Assembly: GCA_033439795.1 (NCBI GenBank)
Contig: JAUTDP010000011.1
Location: 1,550,001 to 1,614,000, forward strand
DNA from: Sordaria brevicollis
Lineage: Eukaryota; Ascomycota; Sordariomycetes; Sordariales; Sordariaceae
Length of the DNA: 64,000 nucleotides
Reading direction: 5' to 3'
Made by a program: the position numbers and the translations under genes. Positions 38,618 through 51,553 of this stretch are shown here, in pieces (the first letter of the stretch is position 1; every line of letters starts with the position of its first letter). The notes below the pieces were generated by a model. That model searched no databases. It had not been told where the DNA came from and saw only the letters and a list, made by a program, of their open reading frames with translations.

Positions 38618-39833
38618 TAAGTAAATAAGAATCTTATTCCCTAATTAAATTTATAACGTTAATATAATATAGGGTCTATCTCCGATTCTCCGTAGGATAA
38701 AATTATAAATATTAAACGCCCCGGATAAAAACCCCGGTTATAATTCCCGGCGTAAACCTATCTGCGCCGCTTCTTCGGCGTTTTACGATTGCGGTACATA
38801 CTTACCGCCAACGTAATTAATATTCGTCTTATCCTTTCCATTTACTATTACGCTAAAAGATTAAACCGTTTTACCTTTTTAATTTACTATCCTATTTTTT
38901 TATTTATTACCGCTTTCTGCCTTTTATACTTCCGTCCGTTTACCTTTTTAACTATTAATAAATTTTTTAATTATTAAATTTTCTTTTATTCTTTTTATTC
39001 TTTTCTTCCTTCTATAATAATTATATTTCTATTATAATTTATATTAATATAAAGATTTCCTTCTCCTAAATATAAAAACCCCCTATTTTTTAAACCTTTT
39101 TAAACTTTTCTTTCCTTTATTAATAATAATAATCGATTCGAAATAATTATTCCCCGTTAAAAACGCGCTAAAACGTTCCGTAAAATAATAAAAACCTTTA
39201 ATAAAAATAAAGGCGAATATTCGTTTCCCCTTCGCCCTTTTTCGCCAACCCCTATATTTAATATAATTAATACCGATATTAAAATTAATTTCGAATATAT
39301 TATTAAATTCTTTATTAATAATAAATTCCCCTATATATTAGAAAAAGGGTAAATCCTCCCTCTATTACGTTCTATTTTTATATTAACTTCCCCGAAGCCG
39401 TATTTATATTCCCTTATATTTCGCCTATACCTTTTAATTAATTAAAGCTTTTTTTACTTTTACAGCCGTCTTAAATAATAATATTTATATAAAGGCCGTT
39501 ATTAAATCGATTTATTATATTTTTAATTACCCGAATAAATTACTATTTTCTATATTATTAACGTTTCTTATTTTAATTCGTTTTTAAATAAATTTAATTA
39601 AATTATCTAATATATTTTAACGGTTTTGTATTATATAATCGATATATTTCGTAATTTTTATAATCTCTATAATATTTTTTAAAAAAAGGTCGTTATTTAA
39701 AATCCGGTTAGTAACGAATTCTACGACTATTTTATCCGCTTTTATATTATTACTAAGGAATTTACTAACGCAATTTACCTTCGCCTTATTAATAATAACT
39801 TTACTAATACCCTTTAATAATTTATTTATTATA
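38618..39833 (-). mobile_element. LINE copy C8, first segment (3' end)
   Basis: It starts with an AAGTAAGTAAATAAGAATC tail and the 3' terminus, and covers the last ~1.2 kb. It is interrupted by C9 at TTTATTTATTATA (39821-39833). Confidence 0.9.
39821..39833 (+). repeat. Target site duplication of C9, left copy
   Basis: TTTATTTATTATA is repeated exactly at 46846-46858. Confidence 0.85.
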
Positions 39834-42800
39834 AATAAGTAAAATTCTTATTCCCTAACTAAATCTATAGCGCTAATATAGTATAGGGTCCATCTCCGAT
39901 TCTCCGTAGGATAAAACCGTAAGCGTTAAACGCCTTAGATAAAAACCCCGGCTATAATTCCCGGCGCAGATTTATTTGCGCCGCTTCTTCGGCGTTCCAC
40001 GATCGCGGTATATACCTACCGCTAACGCAATTGACCTCCGTTTTATTCCTTTTATTTACCGTTACGCTAAAATATTAAACCGCTCCGCTTTCCTAATCCA
40101 CTATCCTATCCCCTATTTATTACCGCTTTTTATTTTTTATTCTCCTATTTATTTACTTTTCTAACTACTATTAAACTTCTTAACCGTTAAACTTTCTTTT
40201 ATTCCTTTTATCTTCTTCTTCCCTTTATTATAATTACGTTTCTATTATAATTTATATTAATATAAAAACCTCTTTCCTCTAAATATAAAAACCCTCTATC
40301 CTTTAAACTTTTTTAGATTTTTCTTTCCTTTAATAATAATAATTAATTCGAAATAGCTATTCCCCGTTAAAAATACGCTAAAGCGCTCTATAAAATAATA
40401 GAAACCTCCGACGAAAATAAAGGCAAAAATTCGTTTCCCTTTTATTTTCTTTTACCGACCCCTATATTTAATATAATTAATACCGATATTAAAATTAATT
40501 TCGAACGTATTATTAAATGCTTTATTAATAATAAATTCTTTTATATATTAGGAAAAGGGTAAATCCTCCCTCCGCTTCGTTTTATTTTTATATTAACCTT
40601 TTTGAAGCTGTATCCGTATTCCCCCGTATTTCGCTTATATTCTCTAATTAATTAAGGCCCTTTTCTCTTTCCCGGCCGTCCTAGGTTTCGATATTTATAT
40701 AAAAGCCGTCGTTAAATTGACCTATTATATCCTTAATTACCCGAATAAATTACTATTTTTTATATCGTTAACGTTTTCTACTTTAATTCGTCCTTAAATA
40801 AATTTAATTAAATTACTTAATATATTTTAATAATTTTATATTATATAATCGATATATTTCGTAGCTTCTATAATCTTTATAATACTTTTTAAAAGAAGGT
40901 TGTTAATAAAGACCTAATTAATAACAAATTCCGCAATTATTTTATTCGCTTCCGTATCGTTATTAAAGAATTTACTAACGTAATTCGCCTTCGCCTTATT
41001 AATAACGGCTTTACTAATACCCTAAAGTAATTTATTCGCTATAGAAAGTAGTCGGTTAATAATTACTTCCAAAAAAGCTATTACGAATTCCTCCTTTCTA
41101 ATAAAAATAATTTAATCGGCGGTCGTATTCCTTTAAATAATATCCCTTATAATAATAATAATAATTTACCCTATAATAATAATAATAATTTACTTTATAA
41201 CGGTAATAATAGAATTCCCCCGAATAGTAATAGTATTTATATACTTTCTTATAGTAATTCTTTAATAGAAATTAATTCGCCGGCTATTCGTCCTACTAGT
41301 TTTATTCCTATTAATAATAATTAATTCGCTTAGCGTTAATTTGTAATTAATACTATACGTTAATATATTCGTTAATTCGACGAATAAAACCGTTTATTCG
41401 CTAATAATAATAAAATATTAAAGGCCTTAATTAATTGCAAAAAGAAGTAATAATTAAATAAATCATCGCTTTCGCAACCTAATAGATTCTTAATTAAATA
41501 GAAATCCTCCCCCGTCTTTATTCTAACGTATTAATAAATAAAAATAAAAAAAAAGAAGAAAAGAAAATTAAAAATAGCGAACGAATTCGTTTCGCTATTC
41601 TTCTTCTAATTTAATTATTAAACGGTATTTATTTAATCGTCCTAACCGAAATACTTATAATAAAATCCTTTCGGCTTTAATTTTATTATTTAAATAAATT
41701 TGGAATTATTCTTACGTTTATAATTAATCGGTTATTACGAATTATATATCTATTATTTAAAAATATTCGAATATAATATAATAAAACGTTTTTCGTCCTA
41801 ATCCGTACGAATAAATAAGGGTATTAATATTAAGGATTTTCCTTTAGAAAAAAAAAGCTTTAAAGTTAATTACTTCCGTTTTTACTTAAACGAGGAGGGA
41901 ATTTTTCGTTTTCGTTAATAAATAATAATCTTTATCGTCCTCCGAAGGTTAAATTTTCTTCCGCTTCTTCTTTTTCTAACCGATTATATACCGTTTTATC
42001 GTAATATTATTAAATTTCGGGTCGAAATTAATAATTATAAATTTATACCGCCGATTTAATTTAATTACCGTTACCGCTAATTAATAATTATAATATAATA
42101 TTTATTCTCTTTTTATAATATCTTTTAATTATATTTTTCGATCGAAGGTTAAAAATTCTAGCGGTTATAATAGTTAAGTAAATACGCCTATTACCGGGGG
42201 CGGTCCCGTTATAATCGTTATAAAATTCTCCGTCGGTATTTATTCCTCTGCTTATTTAATTTTAGTAGTACTATTTTCTAATTTATTAATAAATAATCGA
42301 CCTCTTATTCGTTTTATTTAAATATAATTAATTATTTAGGTTATTATTCTTCGGACGAATTTAATTTAGTTTATATAAGCGAATCTCTTTTCGAAAGCCT
42401 TTACCCGTTTATTAAAATAGAGGTCGAATAACGGGTAAAAAATTTCCGTCTTAAGGTTCTATACCGGCGTAATTTTATACGCCCCGGCGACGACTTTTAA
42501 ATATTTAATTTAATATTTAATTAATCCGATTATTATCCTTCGGGGTTTACTATATATTTTTATCGGTTAATAGAAAATTAAAGTTTTATATATAATTACG
42601 TTTTAAATATATTTAATATAAATTTCCCTCGTACGAACGAAAAAATAACCTTAAATTTTTATAATTAACCGGGTTAATATATTCGTTTAAATCTTTATTT
42701 TTTTCTTAATAATTTCTACGTAGGTTCGATAATTAAATTTATAATTTAATTAAATATTTAAGAATTTTATTAATTCTATTAATCGAAATATAATATCCCC

Positions 42801-45800
42801 GAATTAGAAAATTTCTATTCTTAATGCCCTCGTTTATATAAAATATATTAATTCCATTTTATTCGCTTCGAATTTTATATTTCTTTCCTTTACCTATTCG
42901 GAGTAAATTTCCTATACCGCTTAAAATATTTTATAATTCTCTTTAATAATTTTTATTATAACGACGATATTAATATTATCGGCGAAACCGACCGTAATTA
43001 TATTCTTAATTATAATTAATTTATAATATAATAAAGTAATAAAAAGGATAAAAAAAATTAAGGAAAGGGGGGAGTTTTAGGGTATTCCGGCTTCTATAGC
43101 GTAGGGAATAGATATTTCGTCGTCGAAAAAAAGGGAATTTCTTCGTTTATTAACGAAATTTATTACCTATTCGAAAATTTATCGTAGGAATTATATTTCT
43201 TATAAAGTATATAATAATTATTTATAATTAATTTTATCGAATACGCCTTTGAAATTAAAAAGTATTAGTAATATAATAATTCCGAATTTCTAAATTATAT
43301 ATATAATATCTATAACGATATAAATAATAAATTCGGTCGAACGGTTTACTTAATTATTTATTTAGCCCTTTAATAGAAAGTTAAATTTTTTTACGGCTTA
43401 AATAAATTTTTTAATAACGAACGCTTCGAGGATTTTCCTAACGTTATTTAATAATAAAATTAACTTTTATACGCCGGTTAACTTTTATTATATAACGGTT
43501 TTTCCTAATTTTTTAAAAATAATTACTTTTATATTCTTAAACCGTTATAAAAAGTATTTAAAACGAAAATTCGTAATTACGAAAACGGTTATAATTTTTT
43601 GGAATAATTCTTTATAAATTTTTAAAAATTTATTCGAATACTAATCGACGTTTAGTACTTTATTCGAAATTATTTAAAATAAAACTTTTTAGATATCCTC
43701 TTCGGTAATTAATTCGTTAATAAATAATAAATTACCGGTATTTAATAAAAGGGTTTAATTAAATAAATAATCCGTAAGGATATTTACTTTCGGGAAAAAA
43801 CGTTCGGCGAAAATATTCGCTTTACTGCTATAATCTTCGATTTCTTTTATTCCTTTATATTATTTAAGAATTAAGAATTTGGGTAGGTTTATTAATAAAT
43901 AACTTCGGGTACGGGTTTATTTTTCGAGGGTTTAAAATTTATTTAAATTTTTCGACGCCTTTTCGATACCTTTTTACTATATCGTTTACTAAATTTTCGT
44001 ATTAATCCTTCTTTTTTTTATCGATATTTCTACGAATTTTACCTAATTCGAAGATATCCTTTCCTTATATTATTTCTATTACTTCCGCTTTATATTTTTT
44101 ATTACTATTTTATATTTTAATATCTATTATTTTACTCTTCTCCTTCAATTTTTCTTCTAATATAGGATAAATTCCTCTATTATATTTATAAATTCTCTAT
44201 CGAACCTATCGAATATAAATTTTAATTCCTCCTTCGTATTAATTTTTATTAAAATTGAAATTTATTATAATATTACCTTTCGCATTTTTTCCGTATTTAT
44301 TAAATTCCAATTATAACCTTCTTTTATTTCCGCTTTCTTAACCTTTTTTCCGGTATAGATTTAAATTTCCTAAAAATAATAGTCCGAACCGGTTTATTCG
44401 TACTATTACGCCCCTTAATATTCGGTTTCGACTTTTAATATTATTTATATATAATTGATTATTTTATTTCTTTTTTTCCGTATTACGTTATTTATACGGG
44501 TTAACTCCCCTTTAAAAGTAATAAATTATATATATTACCGTCGTATTTATATAAAGAATTTTTCAATTCTTAAATTAATTTTATTTTCTAAATCCTAATT
44601 GGGATAATAAAGGTTAAAATCCTTAACGGCTATAATTTAATATTTTACCGGGGGTCTCTCCTCGAAGAATTCGAAGAGGGGAAACCCCTATTCGTATTTT
44701 AATATTTTATATATTTTAATAAGGGAATAAATTAAATAAACGGTTAATAGTTTTTTTAAATTCTTAAATATTATAAAGGCCTAATCCTTTCTAATATAGA
44801 AATTTAAATCTTTAAAATTCTATTTCTTATTTACGTAAATAATTACCCTCTTTTTTTTTAAATAATTTACCCTAATATATTTACCGCCCTATAAATAATA
44901 AATATTTTCGTTTAAATTCCTACCTAACTCTTAAATCGCTACGATATTATAAATTTCTTTTTATTCGAATAATAATTTCCTTTTTTCGTACGATTTCCCT
45001 ATATTCTAATAGAATATTTTTAATCGGATTATTAATTACTTTATAAAGGAGTATTTTTTAACCCCGCGGGTAAAATAGGAATAGGAATCTTTTCCTTTTA
45101 ACTAGCCGGTTTAGCGGCGGTAATTAAACCGGCGCTATTCCGAATACCCGAGCCCTAAAAATTCGTAAACGTATTTATCGGGCCCTTAACCGTTAATTTT
45201 AATTTAATAAAAGGCCTATTAATCCGCTTACAAGTACGGCTTTTATTTCTACTTCTAAACTCCCTTTTACGAATAATTATAATACGGGCGGTAAAGGGGG
45301 CGTTAAAAAAATTAATATCTTTATTATCTATTACCACCGCCGGTTTTAATATAATATTTTTCTCGGGGTCCTTTTAATATATAAATAAACGTAGCCTTTT
45401 AATATATTCTATAATAGCCTTCGTAATAATTTTCTTAAAAATAGGGTATACCTTTTTTTTAAAAGCGTAATACTTATATTTTTTATATAGAATGTAAAAA
45501 ATTAATAATTTATCTTTATTAAACGGGTAATTCGTTTCTCTAAAACGGTCTTTACCGTATTTATTTTTATTATAACGTTTATAAATATTAACGTTATAAT
45601 AAAATTTCCTTAAATATCTTACGCCCTAATAAGTAAAATATTATTAAATATTAGCCGAAGAGGTAAATAATTCGTAAATATATACACCGCTTTCTTAAAG
45701 GAGGAATCCTTTATAAAAAGCTTCGATTACTTTTATAATTATAATTTCTATTATAAAGAATCCCCTATCCTCGTTAATTCTCTTCTTTTACAGGCGTATT

Positions 45801-46794
45801 TTAATAATAAAGGCGGTCGGGTTCGCTTACTATATTTTATAAATAATATCCTCTATCCTTATATATTCGGTAATATTTATTTAAAGGAACCCCTTAGCAA
45901 TTAACGTAATAATATTTAAAAATACAAATACTTTTTCGTTAAAGATTTTTTTAATTTAAATTTAATATTATTAATATTATTCGCGTATAATATTATCGAA
46001 TATAATTCTATAATCTCTAATTATAAATAGTTTTATAGCGGTTTGTACGATATTAAAAGTACCGGTCTTTAAGTCGTAAAATATCTTTTCGATTTGGATT
46101 TTAATTTCTTCGTTCGTCCGTTTCGAATATTAAATATCGATTATAACGCTTCGGATAAAGAAAGTATAATTATAATTAACGGAGAATATTTTTAAGGAGG
46201 GGGTAATAATTATAATATATTAAAGGATAGACCCGGTTTTAAGAAGAATATCCTTTATAATTCCGGCCTATATTTTTAATACCTCTTTAACGTTTTTTTA
46301 TAATTTTTATAAAATTATCTTCTTTAAATCGTCGAAATCTTTCTTAATAATAATTTAATTGTTATTAGTTTTATTAATTTTAAAACGTATTATTTTACTT
46401 TTCTTCGTAAGGATTTTCGTATATTCGTTAAATAATTTACGAACCTAATTGCAATTTTCGAACGAAATAGCGTTGTAATTTAAAAATTTATTCGCTTTAA
46501 TAATAAATTTTTTTATAATTTCGTTATCTTCTTACGTTTTTTCCGAAGTCTTCGCGGCGCGCGCTACGTTAAGGTCGTTATAAATTGAAAATCCTACGAG
46601 CGGGTTATAAACGCTATTTTCGAATTTACGATTACCGTTATTAATTATTATCGGTAATAACGATATATCGTCGTTATTATATTCGTCGTAGGATATTATA
46701 AGGGACGTAAAAGACCTTCTTAAGTCGATTCCCGTTATCGGTTTTCGTTTTAGAGCGCTCTTCGACCAAAAATTGGCGTTTCCGGTTCTAAAGC
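39834..46794 (-). mobile_element. LINE copy C9, full length
   Basis: The 3' tail and terminus are at 39834-39860 and the 5' terminus ends at about 46794 (GGCGTTTCCGGTTCTAAAGC). Length is about 6,960 bp. The poly-C tract is the shortest seen (five G, 46199-46203). No intact frame remains. Short open frames at 39976-40164 (plus) and 45155-45337 (minus) are chance frames in dead sequence. Confidence 0.93.
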
Positions 46795-46845
46795 AGTTTT
46801 TTTCAAATAATATAAATAGTAAGGGGGGCGTTAAAGAAATTAATA
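46795..46845 (-). other. 5' junction filler of C9 containing a piece of LINE ORF1
   Basis: Between the C9 5' end and the right target duplication lie 51 bases. About 46806-46843 (AATATAAATAGTAAGGGGGG and onward) match the ORF1 region seen at about 20780-20822 and 33795-33836, in the same orientation. This looks like a template jump to another LINE RNA at the end of reverse transcription. Confidence 0.65.
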
Positions 46846-46858
46846 TTTATTTATTATA
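46846..46858 (+). repeat. Target site duplication of C9, right copy
   Basis: It is identical to 39821-39833, and C8 resumes after it (GAAAGTAATTAATTAATAAT). Confidence 0.85.
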
Positions 46859-49800
46859 GAAAGTAATTAATTAATAATTATTTTAAAAAAAATTATTACG
46901 AATTTTTCCTTTCTAATAAGGATAATTTAATTAATAATTATATTCTTTCGGGTAATATCCCCTATAATAATAATAATAATTTACCCCGTAATAATGATAG
47001 TAATTTATTTTATAATAGTAACGGTAAAATTCCCTAAAATAATAATAATAATTATATACTTTCTTATAATAATTCTCCGATAGATAATTAATTCGCCGAT
47101 TATTCGTCCTATTAATCCTATTCCTATTAATAATGATTAATCCACTTAGCGTTGATTTATAATTAATATTATATATTAATATATTTATTAATTCGATAAA
47201 TAAAACCGTTTATTTATTAATAATAATAAAATATTAAAAGTTTTAATTAATTATAAGAAGAAATAATAATTAAATAGGTCGTTACTTTCGCAGTTTAATA
47301 GAATTTTAATTAAATAGAAATCCTCCCTCCGTTTTCGTTCTAATATATTAATAAATAAAAGTAAAAAAAAGGGAAAAAAAGAAAAATTAAAAATAATAAG
47401 CGAATTCGTTTCGCCGCTCCTTTTTTAATTCGATTATTAAACGGTATTTATTTAATCGTCCTAACCGAAATATTTATAATAAAATTCTTTCGGCTTTAAT
47501 TTTATCGTTTAAATAAATTTAAAATTATTTTTACATCTACGGCTAATCGGTTATTACGAATTATATATTTATTATTTAAAAATATTTAAACGTAATATAG
47601 TAAAACGTTTTTCGTCCTAATCCATATAAATAAATAAGGGTATTAATAATAAGGATTCTCCTTTAAAAAAAGAAAGCCTTAAAGCCAATTACCTCCGTTC
47701 TCGCTTAAATAAAGAGGGAATTCTTCGCTTTTATTAATAAATAATAATTTTTATTATCCTCCGAAAATTAAATTCTTTTCCGCTTCTTCTTTTTTTAATC
47801 GATTCTATACCGTTTTATCGCGGTATCGCTAAACTTCGGATTGAAGTTAATAATTATAAATTTATACCACCGATTTAATTTGGTTATTATTATTATTAAT
47901 TAATAATTATAGTATAATATTTATTCTCTCTTTATAATGTCCTTTAATTGTATTTTTCGATTTAAGGTTCAAAATTCCGGCGCCTATAACGGTTAAATAA
48001 ATATACTTATTATTAGAAGCGGTCTTATTATAATTACTATAAAATTCTCTATCGGTATTTATTCCTCCGTTTATTTAATTTTAACGGTACCGTTTTCCGG
48101 TTTATTAATAAATAATCGACTTTTTATTCGTTTTATTTAAATATAATTAATTATTTAAATTATTATTCCTCGGACGAATTTAACTTAATTTATATAGGCG
48201 AATTTTTCTTCGAAACCCCTTATTTATTTATTAAAATAGAGGTTGAATAGTGGGTAAAGAATTTCCGTCTTAAAGTTCCGTATTAGCGTAGCCTTATACG
48301 CTTTAACGACGACTTTTAAATATTTAATTTAATATTTAATTAATCCGATTATTATTTTTCGGGGTTTATTATATATTTTTATTAATTAATAGAAAATTAA
48401 AATTCTATATATAATTACGCTTCGAATATATTTAATATGAATTTCCCTTATATAAACGAAGGAATAATTTTAAATTTTTACAGCTAACTGAATTAATATA
48501 TTCATTTAAATTGTTATTTTTTTTTTAATAATTTCTATATAAATTTAATAATTAAATTTATAATTTAATTAAATATTTAAGAATTTTATTAATTCTATCG
48601 GTCGAAATATAATATCCCCGAATTAAAAAATTTCTATTCTTAATACCTTGGTCCGTATAAAATATATTAGTTCCGTCTTATTCGTTTTAAATTTTATATT
48701 TCTCTCTTTTACTTATTCGGAATAAATTTCTTATATTATTTAAAATATTCTATAATTCTCTTCGGTAATCTTTATTATAATAATAATATTAATATCATCG
48801 ATAAAATTAACCGTAATTATATTTTTAATTATAATTAATTTATAATATAATAGGGTAATAAAGAGGATAAAAAGAATTAGGGAGAAGGGGGAGCTTTAAA
48901 GTATTTTAATTTTTATAGCGTAGGGAGCGGATATTTTATCGTCGAAGAAGAGGGAACCTCTTTATCCGTTAATAAAATTCGCTACCTATTCGAAAATTTA
49001 TTATAAAAATCGCATTTCCTATAAAGTATATAATAATTATTTATAATTAATTTTATCGAATACGCTTTTAAAATTAAAGAATATTAACGACGTAACGGCT
49101 CCGAATTTCTAAACCGTATATATAATATCCGTAATAATATAAATAGTAAATTTAATCGAACGGTTTATCCGATTACTTATTTAACCCTTTTATAAGAAAT
49201 TAAACTCTTTTGCGGCTTAGGTAAATCTTTTAACGACGAACGCTTCGAGGATTTTCCCGACGTTATTTAATAGTAAAATTAGCTTCTATATACCGGCTAA
49301 CTTTTATTATACGGCGGTTTTTTTTAATTTTTTAAAAATAATTACTTTTATATTTTTAAACCGCTATAGGAAATATCCAAAACGAAAATTCGTAACCGTA
49401 AAAGCGGTTATAACCTTTGAGAATAATTTTTTATAAATTTTTAAAAATTTATTCGAATATTAATCGACGCCTAATATTTTATTCGGAATTATTCGAAATA
49501 AAATATTTTAAATATCCTTTTTAATAATTAATTCGTTAATAAATAATAAATTATTAATATTTAAAAGAAGGGTTTAATTAAATAGATAATCCGTAAGGAT
49601 ATTTATTTTCGGGAAAAAACGTTTAGCGAAATATTCGCCTTATTATTATAATTTTTAATTTCTTTTATTCCTTTATATTATTTAAAAATTAGGAGTTTGG
49701 GCGGGTTTATTAATAAATAACTTCGGGTATAGGCTTATTTTTTAAAGGTTTAAAATTTATTTAAATTCTTCGACGTCTTTTTAACGCTTTTTCGCTATAT

Positions 49801-50563
49801 CGTTTATTAAACTTTTGCGTTAATCCTTCTTTTCTTTATCGATATTTCTACGAATTTTATTTAATTCGAAAATATCCTTTATTTATATTATTTCTATTAT
49901 TTTTACTTTATATTTTTCGTTGCTATTTTATATTTTAATATTTATTATTTCGCTCTTTTCCTTCGATTTTTCTTTTAATATAGGACGAATTCCTCTATTA
50001 TATTTATAAATTTTTTATCGAATTTATTAAATATAAATTTTAATTCTTTTTTCGTATTAATCCTCGCCGGGATTCAAATCCTTTATAACGCCGTTTTTCG
50101 TACCTTTTCCGCATTTATTAAATTTTAATTATAATTTTCTTTTATTTCCGCTTTCTTACTTTTTCTTTTAATATAGACCTAAATTTCCTAAAAATTATAA
50201 TTTAAACCGGTTTATTCGTATTATTACGCCCCTTAATATTCGGTCTCGACTTTTAATATTATTTATATATAATTAATTATTTTATTTCTCTCTTTCTATA
50301 TTATATTATTTATATAGATCGGCTCCCCTTTAAGGGTAATAAACTATATACGTTACTATTATATTTATATAAAGAGTCTTTCGATTCTTAAATTAATTTT
50401 ATTTTTTAAATCCTAATTAGGATAATAAAAATTAAAATCCCCGATAATTATAATTTAATATTTTACCGAGGGTTTTTCTTCGAAGAATTCGAAGAAGGGA
50501 AACTTTTATTTATATTCTAATATTTTATATATTTTAATAAAGGAATAATTTAAATAAACGGTT
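46859..50563 (-). mobile_element. LINE copy C8, second segment
   Basis: It continues C8 from LINE position ~5740 back to ~2040, covering most of ORF2. It is interrupted by the 3' end of C10 after AATAAACGGTTAATA. Confidence 0.9.
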
Positions 50564-51553
50564 AATAAGTAAGTAAGATTCTTATTCCCTAGCTAAATCT
50601 ATAGCGCTAATTTGGTATGGGGTCCATTTCCGATTCCCTATAGGATAAAACCGTAGGCGTTAAACGCCCCGGATAAAAACCCCGGCTATATTTCCTAGCG
50701 CGGACCTATCCGCGCCGCTTTTTCGGCATTTTACGATTATAGTATATACCCACCGCTAATATAATTAATATTTATTTTATCCCTTTTATTTACTATTGCG
50801 TTAGAATATTAAACCGTTTTACTTTCCTAATTTACTATCCTATCCTTTATTTACTACCGCTTTCCGCCTTCTATTCCCCTATCTATTTACCCTTCTAACC
50901 GTTATTAAACCTCTTAATTATTAAACCTTCCTTTATTCCTTTTATCCTCTTCTTCCCCTTATTATAATTATATTTTTACTACGGTTTATATTAATATAAG
51001 GATTTCCCTTTCTTAGATATAAAAACCCTTTATCCTTTAGGCTTTTTTAGGCTTTTCCTTCCTTTAATAATAATAATCGATTCGAAATAGCTACTCCCTA
51101 TTAGAAATATATTAAAGCGTTCTGTAAAATAATAGAGATTTTTAATAAGGATAAGGGCGAGAATTCGTCTCCCCTTCGCCTTCCTTCACTAACCCCTATA
51201 TTTAATATAGTTAATATTAATATTAAAATTAATTTCGAGCGTATTATTAAATTCTTTATTAATAATAAATTCTTTTATATATTAAAGAAAGGGTAAATCT
51301 TCCCTCCGTTACGTTTTATTTTTGTGCTAATTTCTCCGAAATTGTATTTATATTTCCCTGTATTTTACTTATACCCTTTAATTAATTGAGGCTTTTTTCG
51401 CCTTTCTAGCCGTCCTAGGTTATAATATTTATATAAAGGCTGTTATTAAATCGACTTATTATATTTTTAATTATTCGAATAAATTATTATCCTTTATATT
51501 ATTAACGTTTTTTATTTTAATTCGTTTTTAAATAAATTTAATTAAATTATTTA
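50564..51553 (-). mobile_element. LINE copy C10, 3'-terminal segment
   Basis: It comprises the tail (AGTAAGTAAGATTC), the 3' terminus and the last ~1 kb. It carries the cleanest 3' hairpin after C4: GCGCGGA / TCCGCGC at 50698-50704 and 50709-50715. It is interrupted by C11, and the rest is expected off-window. Confidence 0.88.

Noticed and set aside
38789..40164. Two similar 62-codon plus-strand frames (38789-38977 and 39976-40164)
   Set aside because: They are the same antisense segment of the LINE 3' region in C8 and C9. Similarity reflects the repeat, not a conserved gene.
45155..45337. 60-codon minus-strand frame in C9
   Set aside because: It lies within decayed ORF1 and is only a stop-free remnant. 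It is not a separate gene.
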